A stretch of 64,000 nt of DNA from an uncultured Pseudomonadota bacterium (GTDB lineage Bacteria; Myxococcota_A; UBA796; SXON01), in NCBI GenBank assembly GCA_903875225.1, contig CAIQVJ010000088.1:1-64000 (forward strand), in the 5' to 3' direction. The notes under the pieces are model-generated. The model worked only from the letters and a program-made list of their open reading frames with translations, searched no databases and was not told the origin of the DNA. Of this stretch, positions 17,628-26,594 are shown piece after piece. The stretch's first letter is position 1. Each line of letters starts with the position of its first letter. Made by a program: the position numbers and the translations under genes.

Positions 17628-19031
17628 ATGGCCGACCGCGTGGACATCGAAGACATCGTTCGCCGGGTGCTCGGTCAGGTGAGCGCCGGCGAGTCGAAGG
17701 CGGCTGAGCTCCCGTCCAAGCCTCGCGGCGTGTTCAAGACCGTGAGCGACTGCGTCTCTGCTGCCCGCTCGGCGCAGCTCACGCTCGTGAGCCTGCCGTT
17801 GGAGAAGCGCCGCGAGATCATCGCGAACATCCGCCGTTGCTGCGCTGCAGACGTGAAGAACCTCTCGCGCCTCGCGGTCGAGGAGACGGGCCTCGGTCGC
17901 GTCGAAGACAAGATCAAGAAGAACCTGCTCGTCATCCACAAGACGCCCGGGCCCGAGATCCTCGAGCCGATCGCCTACACGGGCGACGACGGCCTGGCCC
18001 TGATCGAGCGCGCGCCGTACGGCGTGATCGCCGCGATCACCCCCTGCACGAACCCGACCGAGACCATCATCTGCAACGGCATCGGGATGGTGTCGGGCGG
18101 GAACACGGTCGTGTTCAACACGCACCCGTCCGCACGGCGCGTCTCGGCGTACACGATCGACCTCATCAACCGCGCGTCGATGGAGGTCGGCGGCCCCGAG
18201 AACATCATGGTGTGCGTCGACACACCGACGATCGCCTCGGCCGACGAGCTTCTGCGGTTCCCGGGGATCCGGCTCAACGTCGTGACCGGCGGGCCTGCGG
18301 TGGTCAAGGCCGCGCTCGCCGCCAGCAAGAAGGCCATCTGCGGCGGTCCGGGCAATCCCCCCGTCGTCGTGGACGAGACCGCGGATCTCGAACAGGCCGC
18401 CCGCGGCATCATCGCGGGCGCGTCGTTCGACAACAACATCATCTGCTGCGACGAGAAAGAGGTCTTTGCCGTGGACAAGATCCACGACAAGCTCGTCGAG
18501 ACCATGATCCGCGCGGGCGCCATCCAGCTCCGCAACCACCAGATCACCCGCCTCGAGAAGCTCATCCTCACCCCCGACCGCGAGCACACCAACTCGAAAT
18601 GGGTCGGCAAGTGCGCGCGCGAGTACCTGCGCGAGATCGACGTCCCCTTCCAGGGCGACCCTCGCTTGATCGTCGCCGAGGTCCCGTTCGACCACCCGTT
18701 CGTCCAGCATGAGCTCCTGATGCCGATCATGGGCATCGTGCGCGTGCGCGACGTGCACGAGGGCATCGAGATGGCGGTCAAGGCCGAGCACGGGTTCGGC
18801 CACACGTCCTCGATGTACTCCAAGAACATCGACAACCTGCACCGGTTCGCCCGCGTCGCCAACACGAGCATCTTCGTCAAGAACGCCCCGAACTACGCGG
18901 GCCTCGGTTTTGGCGGCGAGGGCTACACCAGCTTCACCATCGCCTCGCCGACCGGCGAGGGGCTCACCACCGCGCGGAACTTCACCCGTGAGCGCCGCTG
19001 CACGCTCTCGGGCCACTTCCGCATCGTCTGA
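17628..19031 (+). CDS. CoA-acylating aldehyde dehydrogenase, PduP/EutE type, with N-terminal encapsulation peptide
   Basis: This enzyme should oxidise an aldehyde to acyl-CoA with NAD+. The 467-residue protein has the PduP/EutE core (APYGVIAAITPCTNPTETII, the GGPGNPPVVVDETADL strand, the Cys region FDNNIICCDEKE near residue 265, and GFGGEGYTSFTIASPTGEGL). Residues 1-20 (VDIEDIVRRVLGQVSAG) form an amphipathic helix set off by a linker, as in known encapsulation peptides. It is the signature cargo of a metabolosome. No alcohol dehydrogenase or phosphotransacylase is found nearby. Confidence 0.92.
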   Translation: MADRVDIEDIVRRVLGQVSAGESKAAELPSKPRGVFKTVSDCVSAARSAQLTLVSLPLEKRREIIANIRRCCAADVKNLSRLAVEETGLGRVEDKIKKNLLVIHKTPGPEILEPIAYTGDDGLALIERAPYGVIAAITPCTNPTETIICNGIGMVSGGNTVVFNTHPSARRVSAYTIDLINRASMEVGGPENIMVCVDTPTIASADELLRFPGIRLNVVTGGPAVVKAALAASKKAICGGPGNPPVVVDETADLEQAARGIIAGASFDNNIICCDEKEVFAVDKIHDKLVETMIRAGAIQLRNHQITRLEKLILTPDREHTNSKWVGKCAREYLREIDVPFQGDPRLIVAEVPFDHPFVQHELLMPIMGIVRVRDVHEGIEMAVKAEHGFGHTSSMYSKNIDNLHRFARVANTSIFVKNAPNYAGLGFGGEGYTSFTIASPTGEGLTTARNFTRERRCTLSGHFRIV

Positions 19032-19039
19032 GGCCCGCC

Positions 19040-19654
19040 GTGACGACTCCTTCGCACAGCGGCGTGGATGCGCTGGCGCTCCTGGAGCTCGGGTCCATCG
19101 CGCGCGGATACCGGGCGCTCGACGCGCTCGTGAAGGAGGCGCCCGTCCGCGTGATCGAGGCCAACCTGATCGAGCCGGGGCGGTTCTTGATCCTCACCGG
19201 CGGCGGGGTCGCCGAGATCGAGGCTGCACATCGTGTGGGCTTGCAGATCGCCGGAGAGGACGTGCTCGATCAGCTGGTGATCCCGTTCGTGCACGCCGGC
19301 GTGTGGCAGGGCCTCGCGGGCGCGGTATCCCTCGGAGACCTCGACACCGTCGGGATCATCGAGGGGGCCAGCATCGCCGGGGTGCTCGACGCCTGCGACC
19401 GTGCGCTCAAGGAGGCCGACGTGCAGCTGTGCGGCCTGCGGATCGCGACGGCTTTAGGTGGAAAGGGCTTTTTTGTCGTCCACGGCTCCCAGGACGCGGT
19501 GGAAGCCGCCGTGGCCACGGGCGCTGCCGTGTTGACCGGACGGAACAGGCGGGTGCGGGAAGAGGTGGTCCCGCGACCGCATGCTGATTTTCTCACGTGG
19601 CTGCTTCGACCCGCGCCGTTTTCGGCCGCGGGCACTCTCGGTGGAGGTCGCTGA
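19040..19654 (+). CDS. BMC-T shell protein, second type
   Basis: The GTG start at 19040 lies nine bases after the dehydrogenase. The 204 residues contain two BMC domains: LALLELGSIARGYRALDALV opens the first and DTVGIIEGASIAGVLDACDR opens the second. GGKGFFVVHGSQDAVEAAV closes it. It resembles the Haliangium BMC-T1 more than the 16325 protein does, so the shell has two different trimer tiles. Its stop shares one base with the next ATG (TGATG). Confidence 0.9.
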   Translation: MTTPSHSGVDALALLELGSIARGYRALDALVKEAPVRVIEANLIEPGRFLILTGGGVAEIEAAHRVGLQIAGEDVLDQLVIPFVHAGVWQGLAGAVSLGDLDTVGIIEGASIAGVLDACDRALKEADVQLCGLRIATALGGKGFFVVHGSQDAVEAAVATGAAVLTGRNRRVREEVVPRPHADFLTWLLRPAPFSAAGTLGGGR

Positions 19655-19944
19655 TGCAATTTGCACGTGTACTCGGAACAGTGGTCGCCACGGTGAAGCA
19701 CGAGAGCCTCGTTGGCGTGCGCCTCATGGCGATCCAGCCGCAGGACGAGGCCGGGAACGCCGACGGCGACGTGATCGTCGCGGCCGATCCCCTGCAGTCG
19801 GGCCCGGGCGATCTGGTCGAATGGACCACGGGGCGTGAGGCGGCGCTCGCCCTGCCGGACACCTACAGCCCCGTCGACTGTGCGGTGGTGCGCATCGTCG
19901 ACGCTGTGACCACCGACCGCAAGCATGTGGGGGGTGGCCGATGA
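19654..19944 (+). CDS. BMC-P pentameric vertex protein, second copy
   Basis: The open frame extends back to 19597, but ATG 19654, overlapping the previous stop, gives a 96-residue EutN/CcmL protein beginning MQFARVLGTVVATVKHESLV. It contains QSGPGDLVEWTTGREAAL and ends DCAVVRIVDAV plus a short tail. It overlaps the next gene by four bases. Confidence 0.93.
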   Translation: MQFARVLGTVVATVKHESLVGVRLMAIQPQDEAGNADGDVIVAADPLQSGPGDLVEWTTGREAALALPDTYSPVDCAVVRIVDAVTTDRKHVGGGR

Positions 19945-20219
19945 TCCTCGCACGCGTGATCGGAAACTCGGTCTCGACCGTGAAGCACCCGTGCTTCGAG
20001 GGTCGGATCGTGCTCGTCCTGCAGCCTGTCGCCAGTGACGGGCGCACGCCGAAGGGCCCGGCGTTCCTCGGGGTCGACAGTGTCCAGGCCGGGCCCGGCG
20101 ATCTCGTGCTCGCCGCCCGGGAGGGCAACACGGCTCGCCAGATCCTCGGTTCGGACACCGATCCGCTGCACTCGGTCATCCTCGGGGTGGTGGACGAGCT
20201 CTGCGGGAAGCCTGTATGA
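19941..20219 (+). CDS. BMC-P pentameric vertex protein, third copy
   Basis: This 92-residue EutN/CcmL protein begins MILARVIGNSVSTVKHPCFE and has the conserved QAGPGDLVLAAREGNTARQI and HSVILGVVDEL. It overlaps both neighbours by four bases. Three different BMC-P genes in one operon match the Haliangium locus and suggest vertices of mixed composition. Confidence 0.93.
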   Translation: MILARVIGNSVSTVKHPCFEGRIVLVLQPVASDGRTPKGPAFLGVDSVQAGPGDLVLAAREGNTARQILGSDTDPLHSVILGVVDELCGKPV

Positions 20220-20935
20220 GCGCGAGCCCCCGGGACTCCCTGGCGCTCGCGATCTCCGGGCTGTGTCACTACCTGCACGCGCGCGGCTGGGTCGCAAACC
20301 ACGATGGCAACGTGTCCGCGAGGCTCGGGGAGCGCTTTCTCGCGAGCCCCACGGCCGTCTCCAAGGCGGATGTAGGGCCGGAGTCGCTGGTCGAGGTGGC
20401 GGCTGACGCCGAGGGTTTTCGCGTGGTCGCGGGAGAGCGGAAGGTGTTCAGCGAGTTTTCGCTCCACCTCGCGGCCTACCGCGCCCGCCCCGACGTGAAC
20501 TGGGTGTGCCACGCGCACCCGCCCTACGCGACTGCGTGGGCGGTCGCCGGGCGCTCGTTCTGGGACGAGCCGTTCATGGGCGAGCCCGTCGTCTCGCTCG
20601 GGGCGGAGATCCCGGTGATCGACGGCTCCCAGCTTGGGGATGCGCTCGGACGCTGTGACGCCGTGCTCCTGCGCAACCACGGGGTGATCACCGTCGGGCC
20701 GGACGCCGAGACCGCCCGGCTGCGGATGGAGTTGGTCGAGCACGTCGCGCGCATCGCTGCCCTGGCCGAGCCGCTCGGAGGCGTTCGCCCGCTGCCCGCG
20801 GGCGACGTGGAGAAGCTGCTCGCGGCCAGGTCGAAGGCGGGGCTGGGGCCGTCCGGCGCGGCGGCCAGGGCGGGAGAATCGGGTCCCAAGCCGGACGTGG
20901 GCTCGCTGGTGGCCGAGGCGCTGCGGCGGTTCTGA
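20216..20935 (+). CDS. Class II aldolase/adducin family enzyme with C-terminal encapsulation peptide
   Basis: The 239-residue protein has the zinc ligands of the family: HAH in NWVCHAHPPY, a third His in LLRNHGVITVG, and the catalytic Glu region SEFSLH. Members cleave fuculose-, rhamnulose- or related sugar phosphates into dihydroxyacetone phosphate and an aldehyde, which would feed the neighbouring dehydrogenase. After a Gly/Ala/Pro linker (residues ~205-225) it ends VGSLVAEALRRF, an amphipathic helix typical of BMC targeting. It overlaps the last BMC-P gene by four bases. The exact substrate is unknown. Confidence 0.88.
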   Translation: MSASPRDSLALAISGLCHYLHARGWVANHDGNVSARLGERFLASPTAVSKADVGPESLVEVAADAEGFRVVAGERKVFSEFSLHLAAYRARPDVNWVCHAHPPYATAWAVAGRSFWDEPFMGEPVVSLGAEIPVIDGSQLGDALGRCDAVLLRNHGVITVGPDAETARLRMELVEHVARIAALAEPLGGVRPLPAGDVEKLLAARSKAGLGPSGAAARAGESGPKPDVGSLVAEALRRF

Positions 20936-20980
20936 AGCAGGGCGGGCCGGAGAGGCTGGCAACGAAAGTCGGGGAGAGGT

Positions 20981-21012
20981 GGGGCACCCCTCGTCGAGGC
21001 CATCGGTGCCCC
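20981..21012 (+). terminator. Terminator-like hairpin after the microcompartment operon
   Basis: GGGGCACC at 20981-20988 pairs with GGTGCCCC at 21005-21012, and inside it CCTCG/CGAGG (20989-20999) forms a second stem. There is no U-run, so it may need Rho or act in mRNA stability. It lies 45 bases after the aldolase stop. Confidence 0.45.
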
Positions 21013-21111
21013 GGCCGAGCCAACCCGGCCATGCGCAGCCAGCCACGCACCTCGTACGTCCGCGGGTGCACCGCATCCCGCTCTCCGACCCGAGCAGGTT
21101 AACCCGATTCA

Positions 21112-24100
21112 ATGCGTATCTTCGCCCTCCCCGCCTTCGCAACGCTCGTCCTCACGGGCTGCCCGGTCATCACCAAGGCGGATCTTGACGAGCGCATCGA
21201 TCAGGACGATGACGGCTACGTCTCCGCCCAGTTCGGGGGCGACGACTGCGACGACGCCAATGAGGACGTCAACCCCGGCGCCACCGACACCCCCTATGAC
21301 GCTGTCGACGCCGACTGTTCCGGCGGCTCCGACTACGACGCGGATGGCGACGGGTTCGACGCCGCTAGCGTGGACGGCGCGCCGGACGGGGGTGACGACT
21401 GCGATGACACCGACGCGGGCGTTCACCCCGGTGCGGCTGAGATCTGCGATGGGGCCGACGACGACTGCGACGGCGTCATCGGTGACCCCTCGAGCCCCGA
21501 GACCGACGAATCGGACAGCGACGGCGACGGCTCATTCGTGTGTGCTGGCGACTGTGACGACACCAACCCGGGCGTGCACCCCGGTGCCGCCGAGATCTGC
21601 GACGACGCCAACACGGACGAGGACTGCGACGGCTCCATCGACGACGGGGACAATGGAGCCACGGGTCAGACCGATTGGTACCTCGACAGCGACCACGACG
21701 GCTACGGCACTGCCGGAACCGTCGCCACCGTGTGCGACGCCCCGGCCGACTACGTGGCCAACGCCGACGACTGCGACGACGGCGACCCCGCGATCAACGG
21801 CGACACCCCCTGGTACGCCGACTCCGACGAAGACGGCTGGGGGGACGATCTGGACGTGGTGTACCAGTGCACCCAACCCGACGGCTACGTGCCCGAAGCG
21901 GGTGACTGCCTTGACAGCGATCCAACGATCCACCCCGAAGCCACCGAGTCCTGCAACGGCATCGACGACGACTGTGACGGTGACGTGGACGCCGACGACC
22001 TTGGCGTGGATCCTGCGGAGGCCGTCTGGTACCGGGACCGGGACGGCGATGGCTACGGAGACGAGTCGGCGACCATCACCACCTGTACCAGCAGCGGGGG
22101 CTACGTCCATGGTGCGGGCGACTGCGACGACTACGTCTACACGGTGAACCCCGGTGCGCCGGAGATCTGCGATCACGAGGACAACGACTGCGATGGCGAC
22201 ATCGACGACGCCGACGTGGACGTCACCGACATGGTCACCTGGTACGCGGACGACGACGGTGACGGGTTCGGAGACGCTGCCTGGACCCAGATCGCTTGCT
22301 TTGAGCCTGCAGACTACGTCGGGGACGACACGGATTGTGATGACACGGAAGGGGGGGTCAATCCAGATGCGCAGGAGGTGTGCGACCTCATCGACAACGA
22401 CTGCGATGCGCTCGTGGACGATGACGATGGGAGCGTGGCGCCGGGAGTCGTGACCTACACCGACTCGGATGGCGACGGGTTCGGGGATCCTGCGACGACG
22501 ACGACGGTGTGTGCGCCGGCTGCGAGCAATGTCGAGGTGTCTGGGGATTGCGACGACTCGAAGTCTGCCGTCAACCCGTCACGCACAGAGACCTGCGCCA
22601 CGGCCTACGACGACGACTGTAGCGGTGACGCCAACGATCTGGGCGCGACATCGTGCACGACACGCTACCGCGACGGCGATGGTGACTCCTATGGCGTCGC
22701 GGACAGCGAGTGCCGGTGCGCGGCTGCGGGCGATTACACCGCGGCGGTCGACACCGATTGTGACGACGCCTCTCCAGGTGACCATCCGGGCGCAACCGAG
22801 ATCGTCGGGAACGGTGACGACGAGGACTGCGACGGCTCGGAGCTGTGCAATGACGACGCCGATGACGACGGGTACCTCGACGCCTCGGGGGTCACGCTCG
22901 TCTCGACGGACACCGACTGCACCGATGCGCACGAGGGCACCGACGCGGATCCGACGACGGATTGTGATGACGCTGACCCCAGCGCTCATCCTGGTGCGGT
23001 CGAGACATGCAACCAGGTGGATGACGATTGCGACGGCACGGCCGACGATGGGCTGGCGACCTTCACCTACTTTGCGGACTCCGACGGCGATGGCTTTGGA
23101 GACGCCGGGGTGACGATCGTTCGCTGCAGCGCGCCGGGCTCCTTTGTTGCGGATGGGTCAGACTGCGACGACACGGACGACCACATCAACCCCGGGGAGG
23201 TGGAGGTCTGCGAGAATGGCCTCGACGACGACTGCGACGGGGGGTTCACGTCGTGTCTCAGCTCCGGGTCGCTCTCGGGGGCAGACGCGCAGTTCACCGG
23301 GCAGATGGCCGGCGACTACGCGGGGATAACCGTGGCGAATGCTGGCGATGTGAACGGAGACGGGTTTGGCGACATGCTTGTCGGGGCGCCCGGAAACGAT
23401 GCCGCGGGCAGCTACGCCGGGGCCGCCTACCTGATCCTGGGCGGGCCGGCTCCGGGCGATCTGCACCTGGGGTTCGCCGATGCGGCTTACACGGGGGAGG
23501 CCTCGCCCGATGCTGCCGGTATGAGCGTCTCAGGTGCGGGCGATGTGAACGGGGACGGCTTCGACGACATGCTCGTCGGTGCCTCCCAGCAAAGCGACGG
23601 CGGAACCTCGGCGGGGGCGGTGTACCTGATCCTCGGCAATGACGTCCCTGGCGACCTGGGCCTCGGCGCCGCCGACGCAGAATTTGTCGGTGCGAGCGCG
23701 GGAGACCACGCTGGGTCGGCCACGTCGTCAGCAGGCGATTTCAACGGCGACGGATTCGACGACGTGCTGATCGGCGAGGGGGCGGCGGTCGGCTACCGCG
23801 GGAACGCGTGCCTACTGCTCGGCAGCGCCTCTCCGGCGAGCCGCAGCCTCGAGGCCGCTGACTCCAACTACGTCGGAGACGTCGTGCAGGACCGGGCCGG
23901 CAGCAGCGTCGCATCAGGGGGCGATGTCGATGGCGACGGGCTTGCGGACATATTCGTTGGGGCGCCGGGGAGGGACGAGAGCCGGGGCGCGGCCTACCTG
24001 GTCCTTGGGCGCGCGGCACCAGCCGACCTTGGGCTTGGAGGAGCGGACGCCGTGTATTCCGGGGAGTCTGCCGCGGACTATGCGGGCGGGGCTGTCGCTG

Positions 24101-24606
24101 GCGCGGGGGATGTGAACGGGGATGGGTTCGGGGACCTGCTTGTGGGGGCGACCGGGAACGGCGCCTCGGCGAATCGCTCGGGCGCGGCGTACTTGATCCT
24201 CGGGGGCGGTTCCCCGGCGAGCCGCCCCTTGGCGGTCGCAGACGCCAAGTACGAGGATGGGGGCGGGGTGGACGCCGAGGCCGGCTGTTCCGTGGCCTCC
24301 GCCGGCGACGTTGACGCCGACGGTTTCGTGGACGTGCTGGTAGGCGCATCCTACGAGGGGACCGGTGTTTCGGCAGGGGCTGCCTACCTCATCCTGGGCA
24401 GCCCAGGGCCGGCCGGTCGAAGCCTCTCAGCAGCCGACGCTGTCTATGCTGGGGAGGCGCTGGACGATTTTGCTGGGAGCTCATTGTCTGGCGGCGGCGA
24501 CGTGGATGCGGATGGCTTCGCCGACATCCTGATCGGCGCCAGGGGCAGCGACGATGGCGGCTCCCTCGCCGGCGCCGCCTACCTCATCCTCGGCAGCGGC
24601 CTGTAG
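21112..24606 (+). CDS. Large lipoprotein: MopE-type metal-binding repeats plus seven FG-GAP repeats
   Basis: The 1164-residue protein starts with a lipoprotein signal (FATLVLTGC, Cys at about 17). Residues ~30-720 are about a dozen Asp/Cys repeats of the MopE type (DCDD...HPGA-E-C-G-DDDCDG), each probably binding calcium or another metal. Residues ~735-1164 hold exactly seven FG-GAP blocks (such as GDVNGDGFGD), fitting a seven-bladed integrin-like propeller. It is probably a surface or outer-membrane lipoprotein. The function is unknown. Confidence 0.85.
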   Translation: MRIFALPAFATLVLTGCPVITKADLDERIDQDDDGYVSAQFGGDDCDDANEDVNPGATDTPYDAVDADCSGGSDYDADGDGFDAASVDGAPDGGDDCDDTDAGVHPGAAEICDGADDDCDGVIGDPSSPETDESDSDGDGSFVCAGDCDDTNPGVHPGAAEICDDANTDEDCDGSIDDGDNGATGQTDWYLDSDHDGYGTAGTVATVCDAPADYVANADDCDDGDPAINGDTPWYADSDEDGWGDDLDVVYQCTQPDGYVPEAGDCLDSDPTIHPEATESCNGIDDDCDGDVDADDLGVDPAEAVWYRDRDGDGYGDESATITTCTSSGGYVHGAGDCDDYVYTVNPGAPEICDHEDNDCDGDIDDADVDVTDMVTWYADDDGDGFGDAAWTQIACFEPADYVGDDTDCDDTEGGVNPDAQEVCDLIDNDCDALVDDDDGSVAPGVVTYTDSDGDGFGDPATTTTVCAPAASNVEVSGDCDDSKSAVNPSRTETCATAYDDDCSGDANDLGATSCTTRYRDGDGDSYGVADSECRCAAAGDYTAAVDTDCDDASPGDHPGATEIVGNGDDEDCDGSELCNDDADDDGYLDASGVTLVSTDTDCTDAHEGTDADPTTDCDDADPSAHPGAVETCNQVDDDCDGTADDGLATFTYFADSDGDGFGDAGVTIVRCSAPGSFVADGSDCDDTDDHINPGEVEVCENGLDDDCDGGFTSCLSSGSLSGADAQFTGQMAGDYAGITVANAGDVNGDGFGDMLVGAPGNDAAGSYAGAAYLILGGPAPGDLHLGFADAAYTGEASPDAAGMSVSGAGDVNGDGFDDMLVGASQQSDGGTSAGAVYLILGNDVPGDLGLGAADAEFVGASAGDHAGSATSSAGDFNGDGFDDVLIGEGAAVGYRGNACLLLGSASPASRSLEAADSNYVGDVVQDRAGSSVASGGDVDGDGLADIFVGAPGRDESRGAAYLVLGRAAPADLGLGGADAVYSGESAADYAGGAVAGAGDVNGDGFGDLLVGATGNGASANRSGAAYLILGGGSPASRPLAVADAKYEDGGGVDAEAGCSVASAGDVDADGFVDVLVGASYEGTGVSAGAAYLILGSPGPAGRSLSAADAVYAGEALDDFAGSSLSGGGDVDADGFADILIGARGSDDGGSLAGAAYLILGSGL

Positions 24607-24629
24607 GCGCGTTCGCGCGCCCTCGAGGG
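24606..24629. terminator. Hairpin between convergent genes
   Basis: GGCGCG at 24606-24611 and CGCGCC at 24616-24621 enclose a TTCG loop, and the palindrome CCCTCGAGGG follows at 24620-24629. It lies in the 50-base gap between the converging MopE lipoprotein and kinase genes, so a bidirectional terminator is likely. No U-run is visible. Confidence 0.45.
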
Positions 24630-24656
24630 ACTGACCCCGGGGCCCCCGCCGCCCCC

Positions 24657-26594
24657 CTACTGCACCTTGCAGTTCGACAACGCCTTGTGGCACACGATCG
24701 TGCGCTCCTCGCCCTCTCCCACGGTGACCTCGCCGACGCTCTGGGCCGCCATGCCCTCGAAGAACACCTGGATCCGGTAGGTCCCGACCGGGACCAGGCC
24801 CGGCCGGAAATTGCCGCCCGCGGACTGGAGCCACACGCTCTTGGCGTCGCCCTGGAGGTGCACCCGCGCCTTGCCGGCGGGGATCGCGTCCTCCGCAGCG
24901 GGTGCGGGCGCCGGAGCAGCGGATGCGACGGGGGATGGCGCGACCGCGGCAGGGACAGGAGTGGGTGTGGTCGGGGCGGTGGCAGGCGCAGCGTCCGTGG
25001 GGGCGGAGCCGCCCGCTGGAGCGCTCGCCCCGGCGCTGGCGGCGGAGGTGGCCGGGGCGGTGGCCCGTGTGCTGGAACTCGCGCTGGCAGGGCTTCGGGG
25101 CGTCGAAGTGCCTGCGGCGGGGACCGGGGGCGAGGCCACAGCGGGGACCGGCGTCGTCTGGGTCGGTGCGGCGCCGGCGGCGCCCGTGCCCGGAGCCGGC
25201 ACCCCCGGCGTTCCGGCGGTGCCGGGCACAGCGCTGCCCGCAGCGTCGCTTCCGTTCGTCCCTGCTGCGGTGCCCGGGTCCATGGCGATGGGGGCGCTCG
25301 GCGCGGGCGTTGAAGCCGGCGCGCGCATCATCCAGGCCGTGATCCCGACCGTGCAGGCCATGAGCACGACCACTCCCGCCGCGATGGGCACCCAGCGCGG
25401 GGAGCCCGGCGTGACGGTTCCGGGAGGCGTGGCGGCGGGCGCGTCGAGCTCGGCGGGGTCTGCAGCGAACGTGGCGCTCCCGGTCCGGTCCGCGGTGGGC
25501 CGTGGAGCTGCCGACGGGGTGATCGACTGGACCGGGTCCGGGCGAGCCGCCTGGCCGGCCCGCCCCGACGGCGGGCGATTGGCGTCGACCGCGGGCGCAA
25601 GCGTCTCCCGCCAGAACGACACGTCGATCGACACGGGCCCAGCGGACCCGTCCGCCAGCGAAGGGTTGGCGAACGCGCTCGACGCAGGCGGGTCTTCCTC
25701 CCCCGCCCAGGTTTCGTAGGACTTCCGGCTTGGCGTGGCGCTCGACGCCGACAGCCCCGCCTGGGCGGCTACCGTGCCTGACCACACCTCCAGCAACTGC
25801 TCCACACTCGCGATCCGGTTCTCCCGGTCAGGCTGCAGCGCGCCAACGATAGCCGCCTCCATCCGCTCCGGGAGGGCGGGACAGAGGCTCCGGGGGGGGA
25901 CGTACTTGCCGGCCGCGATGTCCGAGAAGAGCGCCACGATGTCGTCGGACGGGAACGTGCGCTCCCAGCACACCAACTCGTAGAGGATGGCGCCCAGGGC
26001 GAACACGTCCGTTCGGCGGTCCACGTTCTTGGCGTTCCGGATCTGCTCCGGCGACATGTAGGCGGGGGTGCCCATGGTCGACCCCGTGCGCGTCAGGCTG
26101 GTGCCCACGCTCTCGTCGTCGAGCAGCTTCGCGAGCCCGAAGTCGGCGACCTTCGGGACCAGGCCCGCGCGTGTGGTCGCCAGCAGGATGTTCGCGGGCT
26201 TGAGGTCGCGGTGCACCATGCCCTCGGCGTGCGCCGCCGCCACGCCCGCCAGGACCCCCCGGGCGATCGCATCTGCGTCGGCAAGCGAGATGCGGCCGTG
26301 GTCGAGCAGGGCCTCCAGCGAGGGCCCGCGCACGTACTCCATCAGCAGGCCGGGAGCGCCGTTCACGTCGAGGATGTCGCTCACCGTCACGACGTTCGGG
26401 TGACGCAACTGTGCCTGCACGCGCCCCTCCTGGATGAGGCGCGCGTTCATCCGGCCGAACCCGGTCTTGAGTACCTTCAGCGCGTGCCACGTGCCGAGCT
26501 GCACGTGCTGTACGCGGAACACCTCTGCCATTCCGCCCTCGCCCAGCCGGGCGTCGATGCGGTAGCGGTCGAAGAGCGCGCCCGCTTCGAGCAT
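24657..26594 (-). CDS. Membrane-anchored Ser/Thr protein kinase, PknB type
   Basis: Residues ~10-275 are a Hanks-type kinase: glycine loop GEGGMAEVF (18-26), Lys40 in HALKVLK, catalytic HRDLKPAN, DFG and the MSPEQ activation end. A single membrane segment follows near residue 410 (IAAGVVVLMACTVGITAW). The outer part is a long Ala/Pro/Thr-rich linker and a small final domain (PVGTYRIQVFFEG) of PEGA-like appearance. Its ATG overlaps the stop of the upstream gene, so the pair is an operon and the upstream exported protein may be a partner. Confidence 0.92.
   Translation of the reverse strand: MLEAGALFDRYRIDARLGEGGMAEVFRVQHVQLGTWHALKVLKTGFGRMNARLIQEGRVQAQLRHPNVVTVSDILDVNGAPGLLMEYVRGPSLEALLDHGRISLADADAIARGVLAGVAAAHAEGMVHRDLKPANILLATTRAGLVPKVADFGLAKLLDDESVGTSLTRTGSTMGTPAYMSPEQIRNAKNVDRRTDVFALGAILYELVCWERTFPSDDIVALFSDIAAGKYVPPRSLCPALPERMEAAIVGALQPDRENRIASVEQLLEVWSGTVAAQAGLSASSATPSRKSYETWAGEEDPPASSAFANPSLADGSAGPVSIDVSFWRETLAPAVDANRPPSGRAGQAARPDPVQSITPSAAPRPTADRTGSATFAADPAELDAPAATPPGTVTPGSPRWVPIAAGVVVLMACTVGITAWMMRAPASTPAPSAPIAMDPGTAAGTNGSDAAGSAVPGTAGTPGVPAPGTGAAGAAPTQTTPVPAVASPPVPAAGTSTPRSPASASSSTRATAPATSAASAGASAPAGGSAPTDAAPATAPTTPTPVPAAVAPSPVASAAPAPAPAAEDAIPAGKARVHLQGDAKSVWLQSAGGNFRPGLVPVGTYRIQVFFEGMAAQSVGEVTVGEGEERTIVCHKALSNCKVQ

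Noticed and set aside
21240..23260. Regularly spaced DNA repeats that might look like a CRISPR array
   Set aside because: The periodic pattern comes from MopE protein repeats in one continuous frame. Copies diverge in DNA and there are no unique spacers of constant length.
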